DNA of 64,000 nucleotides, from contig JBGTQJ010000013.1 in NCBI GenBank assembly GCA_041941305.1, positions 1 to 64,000 on the forward strand. Reading direction: 5' to 3'. This stretch comes from JANSWP01 sp041941305 (lineage in GTDB: Bacteria > Bacteroidota > Bacteroidia > Chitinophagales > Saprospiraceae). This document shows positions 43,185 through 53,772 of the stretch, in pieces. The position numbers and the translations under genes are program-made. Position 1 is the first letter of the stretch. The number at the start of each line of letters is the position of its first letter. The notes beneath the pieces were generated by a model. The model saw nothing but the letters and a program-made list of their open reading frames with translations. It had not been told where the DNA came from and ran no database searches.

Positions 43185-46100
43185 TTACCTAAATAACTCA
43201 ATAAATCCTCGTTGTATTTTTAAATCACCGTCATCATACCATTCAAGGATATAATAATAAGTCCCATCAGGTAAATCTTTTTCATTCGTCCAGGTGCCCG
43301 GCCAGGCAACTTCTTCATTGTCGTATTTTTTTCTGTCAAAAACCAAATTCCCCCATCTGTTGAATATGCGAAGTTGATTATCGGGAAAATCTTTAATTTT
43401 TGAAATGAAGAAAATGTCATTTACGCCATCATCATTTGGGGAAACAGCGTTGAAAACAGTAAGTTCCACACAATTGATATATATTTCTACAGTAGCAGTA
43501 TCACATCCATTTTCATTACACACCACGTAAGTAAAAGAATCCAGCCTTTCACAATATTCTTCGAAGGGGGTGTATCCAGCAGAACAATCCAAAAATATCT
43601 GGGCAGTCCCAAAATCAGGTTCATCTAGGATATAAACATCCTGAATATTTCCGTAGATAGTATCATTGGATTTGATATCAATAACAATCGGGGTGTTCTT
43701 AAAGGTAGAATCAATGTCATCTACTAAAATAGGTGGATCAAAATACTCCTCAACTTCAATACAGAAAAAAGTGGTGTCACATACACCATAATCATCACAT
43801 ATTTCAAAACAGGCAGTATCCCTCCCAAGCTCTTGTCCAATATAGAAGACACAATTGGGATCATCCTCATCTATTGAAAAATCTACATTTTCTGTACCTT
43901 CTCCTTCACAAAATTCAGTAACCATCTCAGGAGTTCCAGGCAATTCTGAAACATCCAAACAGAAAACATCGCTTTGATTGATAAACAAAGTATCACAGAA
44001 GGTTTCAGATGAAGTTTCAAAAACAGAAATGACAATATTTGTCAACCAAACATTGCCCAAATCGTCTTCCAACCTGAAACAAGCAGTATCCACACCCACC
44101 GAGATTCCCCAATACATAATGCAATATGTTTGGGTATCCAATAAAAAGTGAACACTTTCACCATTTAATTCAGGGCAGATATCTTCTACGTTAATAATGC
44201 TTCCTGGCAAAGTATCGACGTTCAAACAAATAACTGAAGTATCAATTATTAAAGGAATGGTATCAGTCAGTGTTTCCCCTGGGACGACAGTAACATAAAA
44301 ATTGATTTCATCGCAATTTCCATCTACATCACAGAATTGAACACAGGCGGTATCTGTGCCTACTCCAATTCCTTCATAAATTACACAATATGCGGAATCT
44401 ATGAATTCAAAACCTACAAAGGTTCCACTAAAATCAGGACATAGATTTTCCATGGAGGTAATGGGACCTTGTAAATAATTCAAATCAGAGGTATCAAAAC
44501 AGACTTCCACAATTTGGGTCAAAAGGATAGTATCAACGATATCTCCATTAGGTAAGACAGTAATATTTACAAAAGTAGTATCGCAAAAATTTAAGCTGTC
44601 GCAGACTAGGATACAGGCAGTTTCAAAACCAGGTTCAATGCCTGTGATGATGATACAGCTATCATTCCAAACTTCGTATTCTACAAAAGAGCCATCCTCA
44701 CAAACATTGAGAATAGTGTCAATAGGTCCCAATAATTCTGATCCATTAAAACACAAAGTATCGATGTCTTCTACTTCAATCACCAGATCTAAGATACTGG
44801 TTTCTGTACAATGAACAGTTGCATGGATGGTATCTTGACAACCAGTGATTGTATCGGTAGTAATAATTTCATGGAAGCCCTGGCCTAATTCAATAGCAAA
44901 TGCTTTTGGTGTAAATTGGGCATTGAATCCAAGGGTCACTGTTATACCCCCTGTCAATACTTTTACCTGCATGGGAAAATAGTCGACTCCCTGAACTCCT
45001 CCAATAATAAAAGGTCCACCATTTGGGTCAAAATTCCAATCTCCCAAAGGATCCCAAACATTCATAGAATCAACCAGGTCTTGAAGGGTCATAAACTGCC
45101 CTGAAAATATTGTATTGCCAACTTGCCAGGAGGTGACTTCATAAGGTCCAAATTGACCTTGCCCAGGTAAAGTAGCATAAGTGTATACTCCAAAAAAGTC
45201 AAAATCACAGTGGATAAAGGGTCCGGTATAAACTTGACCATTATTCTTTATGGTATAATTTGGAAAGTCATCATTATGAATTTGCAAACATAGTTCTGCC
45301 AGAGAATCACAATGGACTGTTTGAATGAATACTGAATCTGAAGGATATACATCGCAAGTAATACAAGTATCAACTTTTAATGAGTCCATTGTTAATTGGC
45401 AACCATTTGCGTCCTGCAATACCAAATTGTAAAAACCAGCTGGCAGATTGTATTGATCTTCATTATTGGGGTTACCTGTGACATTTTCCCAAAAGTATTG
45501 GAATGGGGCGACTCCACCTTCAACAGATAAATCTATAAACCCATTGTCATCGCAACCCTGTCCTGTTAAATAGTTTACATGTAAGGGATCTGGCTCTTGA
45601 ATTTCAAAGCAAGCACTTCCCGCAACACAGTCATTCGCATCATAAACCAGTAGGCAATAATTACCAGCAGATAAACTATTATTTTCAAATTCTCCCAAAC
45701 CATTTGAAATAATGGTATCCAATGGTAACGCCACTCCAGATTCAAGTACAAGTGAAAAATCAATAGCTCCGTCTGAAGCCCCAAAACAACTTACATCTAT
45801 AGTATCTACTAAACTAACACCTACACCAGGAACTTGATCGTCTAAAACAAAAATGACAGGAAGTTCACAACCAGTCGAACTCAAATCAGTAAGGGTAACC
45901 GTATAAATTCCTGATGATAAGCCAGTTTGTGTATCTGTTCCACTTGGCCAACTATAGGAAAAAGGTCCTACACCACCTGAAACATTTATGGTTACTGAAC
46001 CATTACTTAATCCACAATCTGGCTCCTGATTAACGATAACTTCTGCCAACAATGGGTTATTTTGTTCAATTACAACTTGAAGGACATTGAAACAATCATC

Positions 46101-49100
46101 ATTTTCAGGTTCAGAAAAAGTGACAAAATAGGTTCCAGTTCCCAAGTCATCGCGAGAAAATCCGGAAAATCCATCACTCCAAATATAATCCAGTGTATCT
46201 GGTGAAAGTATTGCTGAACCATCTAAGGCATTGCAGGTTGCTGGATTAGTTTCAATTATTTCTGCCATTGGACCATCCTCATTTGTTATCAATACAAAAG
46301 CTGTTGTATGGCAATCCGAATTAGCATTGTTTATTATTTCGACGGTATAACCCCCAGCAGGTAATTGTTCTCTATGATTACCCACACCTAAGGGAATTCC
46401 ACTATCGGGTAGCCAATTAAAATAAAAATCAGATGGATCATCAATTGTGTTTATTACTGCTGTACCATTGGAAATCCCACATTTGGCTTGTGTAGTACCA
46501 ATTGAGCCTACTTGAGGGGGATCACAATCACATGGAGCTATAGTCAGATTTACCTCAGTTTGGCAACCTAAGGCATCCATAACCCTTAATTCATAAACTC
46601 CCGCCTCCAGTCCCATTCTATTCTGGGGGTCATCATTACCAATCAAATCGTCCCAATCAAACGAATAAGGTGGGACTCCTCCATCCACCTCGATTTCAAC
46701 ATTTCCACCATCACCACAATCTGCACTAGTTGAAATATATACTAGCAAAGGGGATTTTTCAGGAATAGAAAAGCAACTTCCTCCAGCGACACAAAGATTT
46801 CCATCAATTATCATAATACAGTAATCCCCGGGTGGAATGGAACCATTTTCAAAGGTTTGAAAGCCATCGGAAATGAGGGTATCTGCAGGAAATACAAAGT
46901 CATTTTCAAAGTTCACCTCAAAAACTACACCTCCATCATTTACACCAAAACAACTTGATTCAATGGTATCCAGAATAGATACTTCTGCCATTTCAACTGA
47001 ATCAGTCAAGACAAAAAGTAAAGTTGTATCACATCCTGCTGCATCAGCATCTGAAATTGTAATACTATAAATTCCTCCTGAAAGGCTATCTTGGACATTT
47101 GAGTTGCTTGGCCAGCTATAATTGTAATTTCCACTTCCTCCTGAAACATTTATCTGAACTTCTCCATTTGATTCTCCACAATCGGGATGTTTAATAATCT
47201 CATAATCTGCTGATATTGAATTTGATTCTCCAATTTTGATCTCAATAACATTTGAACAATCAGTAATATTAGGGTCTGAAAATGTCACAAAATAAATTCC
47301 TGGATTTAAATCATCTTTTTCACTTCCTGAGCTGCCATCTGGCCAGTTATAGATAAAATCAGAAGGGTTTAATGAGGCACTTCCGGTAGCTGTTTGACAA
47401 TTAGCATTGGAAACGCTTGCTGTAGATTGAGGACCATCTTCATTTTCAATAATTATTGGAAGGATGGTTTCACAGCTTGGATCATCAATATTTTGGATTG
47501 TCAATAAATACCCTCCAAATGGCAAATTGATTCGCTCATTTCCTAATCCCAGTGGAATTCCAATATCAGGTGACCAGGTATATAAATAATCACTTTCATT
47601 CCCATCCACTTCGACAAGTCCAGTACCCACTGAAAGTCCACAAAATGAAGGACTGGTATTGATATTGGTTACGATGGCATTCTCGCAAGAACAATCTTCA
47701 ACAGTAATTAATGCAGAATCTGAACTTGAACAACCATTCAGGTCTGTTATAGTTAATGTGTATTCGGTGGTTTGTCCGGGATTAACGATAGGATTTGGTG
47801 TACCTTGACCAAAAAGCACCTGAGGAGACCATTCATATATGTAATCTATAGACGTATTGCCACCTGATCCTGAACCATTTATATGAATTTGCTCACCTAG
47901 ACATAATATGAGGTCAGATCCAGCGTCAGCAATAGGATTGTCGAAAACAACAATGGTCACTTGAGCAGTATCTGGGAAGTTTGGAAAATCAGTGTCCCAT
48001 ACGACTACTTCATAGTTGTAGATTTCATTAGGTTCACCGTTTGAGAAAACAGGATTTGAAATATCATTGCTGTTTAAATTACCAGTACCTGGATTATTTG
48101 GATCCTCCAACCACAAATAATTTTCTCCTCCGCTGGCAAACAACTGTACCGTTTCTCCTGTACACAAAGTGGTATCTACTGGATTTACTGAAGCAGAAAC
48201 TGGAGAAACGACTATGACTTCTATTGTTCCAAAGCCCTCACAACCATTTGAATCTGAGATGTTTACAAAATAAGTAATATCATTCAATGGACTCGCAACA
48301 GGATTGGAAATATTAGGTAAATTAAGGTCTTCTGTGGGTGACCAATTGAAAGTATAAGGTGGAGTACCTCCAACAAAATCTGGACTTAAGACCGTATCCT
48401 GTCCAGCTATCAAAAAGATGGGATCCTGGTCAAAAATGACAATTTCAGGGGCAGTTATTATCTGAACCGTATCATAGGTGGACAAACCACAATTGGGTCT
48501 TTGGGTTTCTAAAATGTAAATAAGGGTATCTGTGGAATTACCTGAAAAACTTAGGGATAATTCGGGGGTTGGGGTTTTAAAATTGCTTAAATCCAATGTA
48601 GAGGCAGGTGAGATTGCAGTCCATGTGAAGTCATAATTACTTAACAGGGCACAATTTTCATCACCTAGATTAAGCGTAAGGGTAGTATCCTGGGCAAGAC
48701 ATAAGATTTGGTCAAACCCGGCATTTTGAAGTTGCGGAAAAGGAAGGGTATTTACCACCGAACCGCATAATTGTGTGTTATCTGCACTTAAATGCGCAAT
48801 TAAACTACAGACCTGGTTAAATGCTACTGAAAAAGAGAAATTGAAGGACAGCGGATTATTGGGATCGATACTTCCAACTAAATCAAATGCTTCAATCTCC
48901 AATTCCAGAGAGTCAATTATTCCATTTCCATTTTCATCGAAATAAAATTCAATTGTAAAGTTATCTGTGGATATGCTCTGAGCGCTAAATAGATTTCCTG
49001 AAAGAGTTAATTCTTCTTCGTCTGCATTTAAACAGGTACTTATTAAAGACTGAAAATCAATCATTACTGCCCCGCCTACTGGCAAGTTGGTCAACAAATT

Positions 49101-52100
49101 CCCACCTAGTGAAGTTATTGTTTCAACCTCACAATTTACATTTGCTGCCTCACAAAATAGTTCGGATATGGTGGTGGTCACCAATTCAACATCAAAACCA
49201 GTTTGATCACAGTTAAAATCAGGGCTTTCTACCTGGAAAGAAAAACTGGCTGTTTCATTTTCCAATAATCCAGGGATCATTCGCCAGGTTAATTTTTGAA
49301 AGTTTCCAATGGTTTCTACGAAAGGTTCATCTAAATTCCAGGCACCAGGGAAGTTAGCAGCAGAGCTACCAGGGACATACATTACATTTGGTGGCAATGA
49401 CAAACTAATTCTATCATCAAGAGTACTGGGCGTGTCTGTAAGATTTGTGAATGTGATATTTAAAGTAGAAGAGGAATTCGGAATCAAATAACTGGAACTT
49501 GCAATGTCGACCAAAAAAACTTTTGTCAGATCTGGTTCAGCTCCGTTGATGTCAAGAGGAAAGGATTCCCCGGATTCAAAATTAGTTGGAGCTCCACAGC
49601 CTTTTACCCCCTGAAAATTATAAAAAGCTAAATCCCCACTTCTAAAATCACAATCTGTCACAAAAGAAAATCTGATTTTCAATTCATTGGAATCTGTTGG
49701 ATTGGTAGGAATAAAGCCTGGCAAACCATTTGCTTCCAAAAAGGGATTCAATTGGGAAAAATCATCGTATTGAAATACTTGTCCCTGAATGGTGTTTCCA
49801 ATAAACGTGGGATCCAAAAGCACAGGTTCGAAATCATTCCCGGATGGGTAAGCAATTTCAATACTCCCTGGAATTAATGTTGCACCTTCCAGAGGCAAGA
49901 TTATTTGGGTTTGCACATCATAAGCTGTCCCTCTATCTGCATTTCTCAATAAAACTGTAATAGAAGAAGTATCACAAATATTAGGATTTTGAGAAGGCTG
50001 ATCGGTTACATTAGCATCGAGGAAGGGATCTAAAACCGTTAAGGACAAATCAGTTGGGGTAATATCACATGGAGGATATAATTCTGGTGTCCAATCAACC
50101 ACATCATAAGGTGTACAATTCCAGCCAGTAGTTACCAAAAAATTGGCGTTTAAGCATTGATTGATAGTGGCTTTTATTCTGATGAAATTACATATATCTT
50201 CCAATGGATTTAGTCCATCTGCTTTTAATAATTCTGGAGTAAAAGCAAAAGTATGGGTACCTTGATCTCCATAATTTTGAATATTCAACTGAATTGGATT
50301 CCCTGGATCTGTAATGTCTTCAATTGAAACTATTTCAAGAGTACCAGAAGTATCTTCTACTGCTAACCAGGTCAAGCCGGCATCCGCCACAAAGGAAGTA
50401 TTACAGTGCTGAACGATCCAAATAGCAGTATCTCCCTCCAGGATAAAATTGTCGCTTGTAATGGAATTTAGTGAAAAGGAAGGTGGATTGGAATAAGCAA
50501 TATTGCTATTTACATTATCAACTTCAGCAACCATACACTCACCATCTCCTATAAAAGAGGCATAATACCGGTCTTTATAAAAAATGGTGGCATCAAAATC
50601 ATATTGGTTATCATTTTGACTACTTCCTAATGTCGATCGGCAATTAGGCAATAGGTGAATCCGTAGATTAAATGTATAGGATTGTACTTCATTTAATGTG
50701 GGGACACTCAATAAGGTATCAAAGGCTGCTATATAGCGACCATCTGGGAAGTCATTTAAAGGAGCAATTTGGAAAAAGTCATTCCCAAAAACCGGATGAC
50801 CTGGAATTGAAACATCGACCGCTGCCTTATCGAATGCCTCCAAAATATTTGGGTCAAAATCAAAAATGATGGAATCTACCTTAGAGGCTGGCCTCATTTC
50901 TGCTCCAAAATAGTCGCTAAAGCCATTGTTTACAATAATCAGCCGATATTGTAAAACGGCTTCATCACAACCTTCAGGAAAGTTATTGCTATTTGGAAAA
51001 TCAAAAGCGATTCTGTTTTTAGCAATGGTAAATATTTCACCAAAATTATCACAAGCCTGATCAATACCATCAATGGTTGCAAATCCAAATGCCCTGAAAT
51101 CAGGTATTTTAGCGAATTGAACAGAATAGGGCCCTTCCGGGTTAATTCCAAAGTTGCCGATAAATTCAAAAGTGTCACCTTCAACCAAAGTCAAGTTTAA
51201 CTCTTCCAAACAATAAGATAAATTAAAAATAAGCTTTTTAAAACTGGAATCTGTCTCTATTGTCAGTAAATCATTGGAGATCGGGCACAAAAATTCATCT
51301 CCATTATTGGTAAATCTTACAAGACCACTCCCAAACAGGAAAACTTCTTCAGGATCATTAGACTTATCCGGATTTGAATAGGTAATGCTGATCCCTAAAC
51401 TATCTGATATCGGTACTTCTCCAACAACATTGATCAACTTCATTTCTACAGAATCACAGGCAATTGCTACCTTTTTATTGGCAAGATTTGGGTCAAAAGA
51501 AACCTGAAACAGGTCGTCCTCAAAGCCAAATGTGGTTCTGTTTACCTGAAAGGAAGTCGTTTGAATCCCTTTATCACAATTCAAAATATCAGGAGGACAT
51601 GGAGGACTTTTAGCATGTAATTGTGGTCCCATTAATTCACCACAATACCAAATGTGTTCACAATCACAAGGAGGGCATTTAAAAGTAAATAATATGGGGA
51701 AAGAGCTGAGCCCTAATTCAGCGGAACAATCAGCTTCAAATGCCAATCTCAGATCATAATCCCCATTCAAAAAGGGAGAAAAACTAGCATCAAAAACTAA
51801 TGTGAGTGTGTCATTTTCAATAATATCTGAGACCAGAGGGATTGGTGTTAAGCCATTTTTTAATAATTCGGATAATTCAACTATTGGAAAAATACCCTGA
51901 GGCAGCGCAATTTTTACTTCAATTATTTGTTCATCGTTACAATTGTGTTCAAAAAATCGAATACTTCTGGTTTGAAGATGACTAATAAAAAAGGTGTCTT
52001 CCTCTACAAATGCATCTGGATCAGTAGAATGAATTATGGATGCACTTGTATTGGCTGGTCGGAAAAAGTTATTTTGAACTCTGGAAATCCTCTCATCACA

Positions 52101-53525
52101 AGCATTTGTATAATCCAACCTGGTATGAAAACTGGTAGAAAAATTATTGGTACAATTTTCATCTGCAATCATTGAATTGGCTCCAAGACAACTAAAATCA
52201 TAAAATGCAGTAATTTCAAAAAAATCACCTAAAGCTAAATCATCGTAATAGCCATCGCCATCTAAATCTTCAAGTCCCCCTAATCCATCAGGATCATTCA
52301 TAAATTGAACATGTCCATTAAGCATATTTAATGAATCAAACGCAGCAATATCTATTCCTGCAATTCGAATGCCTGTTATCTCAAAATTGTTATTCAATAA
52401 TTCAAAGGCGTTGCCCAAACCAATACCTACCTCAACATCGTACATTGTCGCAAATCCTGGGTCAAATTCAACTCCATTATTGGTAAATGTCACCGTTGTC
52501 TGACCCACCTCGCAATAACCTGCAAATTCATTAGGTATGCTTCCAAAAGTTTTGATATCAACGTTAGCTGCACCCTCCCCGATTATTACAAAGTCAGTCA
52601 AGGTCGTTTCTGTACATATTTCTCCATCACACCCCCATCCGATGGAATGATCACTTGATGTCGAGGCATCACAATTAATTAAGCAGAAACTTTCAATTAT
52701 TGTCAAACCCTCATTTGGATCAAAAAAATCATCGCCATCTCCAAAGTTATTCTGCTGGAAAATAAGAGCGTCAAAAACAGCTGTAATGATTGTGTCTCCC
52801 GCAGGGTTTGGCGTTTTAGAAATATTTATAGGCAAGCCATTTACCTCGATATTTTGAATGTACACTCCTGAACCCTGAACATTTCTGTAAAATAAAGTAT
52901 CCACAAACCCATCCAGCGCACTATTACTAACATTGATTTGCCTTGTGAAACAATCTCCAACTTTTGCGGGAGGATTATTATTTTCAATATCAACTGTGAA
53001 TATTGGGACCGCAAATGCATCTCTGTATTCGGATGTTTGATCAAATTCAATTAAACCAGATGAATTCCCCAAATTATATTGAAACTCCCAGGTGTCAAAA
53101 ACCTGTATCTGGTCATTTTGCAACAAGGTATCAATGTACCCACAATTAGCTTTTATTGTACACCAGATCTCAACTGAAGTGGTTCCAAATGGGCTTAAGT
53201 CTGGGATACTGAATACAGGGTTAGAAGGGTCTGTATCATCAGTCAAAATAATACCTGCTGAAGATTGACCAGAGTCAAAGTTGACTAATTCGACACCTTT
53301 GAAAAAATGAATTATGGAAGAGATATTAGTTCTGGAATCGACTGATTGTCCATCCAGGCTAATGGTGATTGCAATCTCATCTTCCTCACCACAAATATTT
53401 AGAAAATCGGGAACAGTATTCAGATTGGAGTAGGCGGCGTTGAGGTTGTTTTGAGCAAAAGCCGATTGCGTAACACTCAAAAATAAAAATAAGAAAATGA
53501 GGAGGATATGTCCAGGTTTATTCAT
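43185..53525 (-). CDS. Giant T9SS-secreted adhesin-like protein with gliding-motility C-terminal domain
   Basis: This 3,446-residue protein begins with a signal peptide (1-24, ending AFAQ). Residues about 30-1700 are repetitive beta-rich DUF11-like segments with few Lys and many Asp, Asn and paired Cys. About 1700-1940 are Ig/PKD-like. Residues 1945-2331 and 2332 to about 2720 are two copies of one large block, each containing SprB-like repeats (SGGIYSITISD, SSGIYTVTLTD). About 2910-3262 holds four repeats of about 87 residues with the pattern DTACxxxCDxxGxCD. A cadherin/Ig-like module (SNDTIYG) and the CHU_C sorting domain (3350-3446: NAVSPNDDGVNDIFFI, IFNRWGNLVFD, DLPDGTYYYIL) end it. It should be exported by type IX secretion and displayed on the surface for adhesion or gliding; role is inferred. 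Confidence 0.9.
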   Translation of the reverse strand: MNKPGHILLIFLFLFLSVTQSAFAQNNLNAAYSNLNTVPDFLNICGEEDEIAITISLDGQSVDSRTNISSIIHFFKGVELVNFDSGQSSAGIILTDDTDPSNPVFSIPDLSPFGTTSVEIWCTIKANCGYIDTLLQNDQIQVFDTWEFQYNLGNSSGLIEFDQTSEYRDAFAVPIFTVDIENNNPPAKVGDCFTRQINVSNSALDGFVDTLFYRNVQGSGVYIQNIEVNGLPINISKTPNPAGDTIITAVFDALIFQQNNFGDGDDFFDPNEGLTIIESFCLINCDASTSSDHSIGWGCDGEICTETTLTDFVIIGEGAANVDIKTFGSIPNEFAGYCEVGQTTVTFTNNGVEFDPGFATMYDVEVGIGLGNAFELLNNNFEITGIRIAGIDIAAFDSLNMLNGHVQFMNDPDGLGGLEDLDGDGYYDDLALGDFFEITAFYDFSCLGANSMIADENCTNNFSTSFHTRLDYTNACDERISRVQNNFFRPANTSASIIHSTDPDAFVEEDTFFISHLQTRSIRFFEHNCNDEQIIEVKIALPQGIFPIVELSELLKNGLTPIPLVSDIIENDTLTLVFDASFSPFLNGDYDLRLAFEADCSAELGLSSFPILFTFKCPPCDCEHIWYCGELMGPQLHAKSPPCPPDILNCDKGIQTTSFQVNRTTFGFEDDLFQVSFDPNLANKKVAIACDSVEMKLINVVGEVPISDSLGISITYSNPDKSNDPEEVFLFGSGLVRFTNNGDEFLCPISNDLLTIETDSSFKKLIFNLSYCLEELNLTLVEGDTFEFIGNFGINPEGPYSVQFAKIPDFRAFGFATIDGIDQACDNFGEIFTIAKNRIAFDFPNSNNFPEGCDEAVLQYRLIIVNNGFSDYFGAEMRPASKVDSIIFDFDPNILEAFDKAAVDVSIPGHPVFGNDFFQIAPLNDFPDGRYIAAFDTLLSVPTLNEVQSYTFNLRIHLLPNCRSTLGSSQNDNQYDFDATIFYKDRYYASFIGDGECMVAEVDNVNSNIAYSNPPSFSLNSITSDNFILEGDTAIWIVQHCNTSFVADAGLTWLAVEDTSGTLEIVSIEDITDPGNPIQLNIQNYGDQGTHTFAFTPELLKADGLNPLEDICNFIRIKATINQCLNANFLVTTGWNCTPYDVVDWTPELYPPCDITPTDLSLTVLDPFLDANVTDQPSQNPNICDTSSITVLLRNADRGTAYDVQTQIILPLEGATLIPGSIEIAYPSGNDFEPVLLDPTFIGNTIQGQVFQYDDFSQLNPFLEANGLPGFIPTNPTDSNELKIRFSFVTDCDFRSGDLAFYNFQGVKGCGAPTNFESGESFPLDINGAEPDLTKVFLVDIASSSYLIPNSSSTLNITFTNLTDTPSTLDDRISLSLPPNVMYVPGSSAANFPGAWNLDEPFVETIGNFQKLTWRMIPGLLENETASFSFQVESPDFNCDQTGFDVELVTTTISELFCEAANVNCEVETITSLGGNLLTNLPVGGAVMIDFQSLISTCLNADEEELTLSGNLFSAQSISTDNFTIEFYFDENGNGIIDSLELEIEAFDLVGSIDPNNPLSFNFSFSVAFNQVCSLIAHLSADNTQLCGSVVNTLPFPQLQNAGFDQILCLAQDTTLTLNLGDENCALLSNYDFTWTAISPASTLDLSNFKTPTPELSLSFSGNSTDTLIYILETQRPNCGLSTYDTVQIITAPEIVIFDQDPIFLIAGQDTVLSPDFVGGTPPYTFNWSPTEDLNLPNISNPVASPLNDITYFVNISDSNGCEGFGTIEVIVVSPVSASVNPVDTTLCTGETVQLFASGGENYLWLEDPNNPGTGNLNSNDISNPVFSNGEPNEIYNYEVVVWDTDFPNFPDTAQVTIVVFDNPIADAGSDLILCLGEQIHINGSGSGGNTSIDYIYEWSPQVLFGQGTPNPIVNPGQTTEYTLTITDLNGCSSSDSALITVEDCSCENAIVTNINTSPSFCGLSVGTGLVEVDGNESDYLYTWSPDIGIPLGLGNERINLPFGGYLLTIQNIDDPSCETILPIIIENEDGPQSTASVSNANCQTATGSASLNPSDFIYNWPDGSSGSEKDDLNPGIYFVTFSDPNITDCSNVIEIKIGESNSISADYEIIKHPDCGESNGEVQINVSGGSGNYNYSWPSNSNVQDSLSGGIYSITISDADAAGCDTTLLFVLTDSVEMAEVSILDTIESSCFGVNDGGVVFEVNFENDFVFPADTLISDGFQTFENGSIPPGDYCIMIIDGNLCVAGGSCFSIPEKSPLLVYISTSADCGDGGNVEIEVDGGVPPYSFDWDDLIGNDDPQNRMGLEAGVYELRVMDALGCQTEVNLTIAPCDCDPPQVGSIGTTQAKCGISNGTAVINTIDDPSDFYFNWLPDSGIPLGVGNHREQLPAGGYTVEIINNANSDCHTTAFVLITNEDGPMAEIIETNPATCNALDGSAILSPDTLDYIWSDGFSGFSRDDLGTGTYFVTFSEPENDDCFNVLQVVIEQNNPLLAEVIVNQEPDCGLSNGSVTINVSGGVGPFSYSWPSGTDTQTGLSSGIYTVTLTDLSSTGCELPVIFVLDDQVPGVGVSLVDTIDVSCFGASDGAIDFSLVLESGVALPLDTIISNGLGEFENNSLSAGNYCLLVYDANDCVAGSACFEIQEPDPLHVNYLTGQGCDDNGFIDLSVEGGVAPFQYFWENVTGNPNNEDQYNLPAGFYNLVLQDANGCQLTMDSLKVDTCITCDVYPSDSVFIQTVHCDSLAELCLQIHNDDFPNYTIKNNGQVYTGPFIHCDFDFFGVYTYATLPGQGQFGPYEVTSWQVGNTIFSGQFMTLQDLVDSMNVWDPLGDWNFDPNGGPFIIGGVQGVDYFPMQVKVLTGGITVTLGFNAQFTPKAFAIELGQGFHEIITTDTITGCQDTIHATVHCTETSILDLVIEVEDIDTLCFNGSELLGPIDTILNVCEDGSFVEYEVWNDSCIIITGIEPGFETACILVCDSLNFCDTTFVNITVLPNGDIVDTILLTQIVEVCFDTSDLNYLQGPITSMENLCPDFSGTFVGFEFIDSAYCVIYEGIGVGTDTACVQFCDVDGNCDEINFYVTVVPGETLTDTIPLIIDTSVICLNVDTLPGSIINVEDICPELNGESVHFLLDTQTYCIMYWGISVGVDTACFRLEDDLGNVWLTNIVISVFETSSETFCDTLFINQSDVFCLDVSELPGTPEMVTEFCEGEGTENVDFSIDEDDPNCVFYIGQELGRDTACFEICDDYGVCDTTFFCIEVEEYFDPPILVDDIDSTFKNTPIVIDIKSNDTIYGNIQDVYILDEPDFGTAQIFLDCSAGYTPFEEYCERLDSFTYVVCNENGCDTATVEIYINCVELTVFNAVSPNDDGVNDIFFISKIKDFPDNQLRIFNRWGNLVFDRKKYDNEEVAWPGTWTNEKDLPDGTYYYILEWYDDGDLKIQRGFIELFR

Positions 53526-53678
53526 TCCACGTGTTTGTTTCTACCGCTATTTATAACTTACCAGTTTGCTTGTTCAAGTTTGGAATTTAGTAACCCAAGT
53601 ATGCGGCTAAAACCATACCAAATTATTGGAATTTCTTATACGAATTATTTTTAAATGGAAACCATAATTACCCAGGAA

Positions 53679-53740
53679 GACTACAAAAAAAAAAAAGGAC
53701 GATTTTTCGCACGAAAAATCGTCCCTTTTTTTTTGTAGTC
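53679..53740 (-). terminator. Strong rho-independent terminator after the PKD choice-of-anchor B gene
   Basis: The inner 12-bp stem GGACGATTTTTC (53697-53708) / GAAAAATCGTCC (53713-53724) has a GCAC loop. It is flanked by a 12-base A-run (53685-53696) and a 9-base T-run (53726-53734), closed by GACTAC/GTAGTC. It lies 33 bases beyond the stop on the minus strand and separates two giant genes. Confidence 0.95.
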
Positions 53741-53772
53741 CTTAAATAAAGTTTTGTAATTTCCTTACAGAA

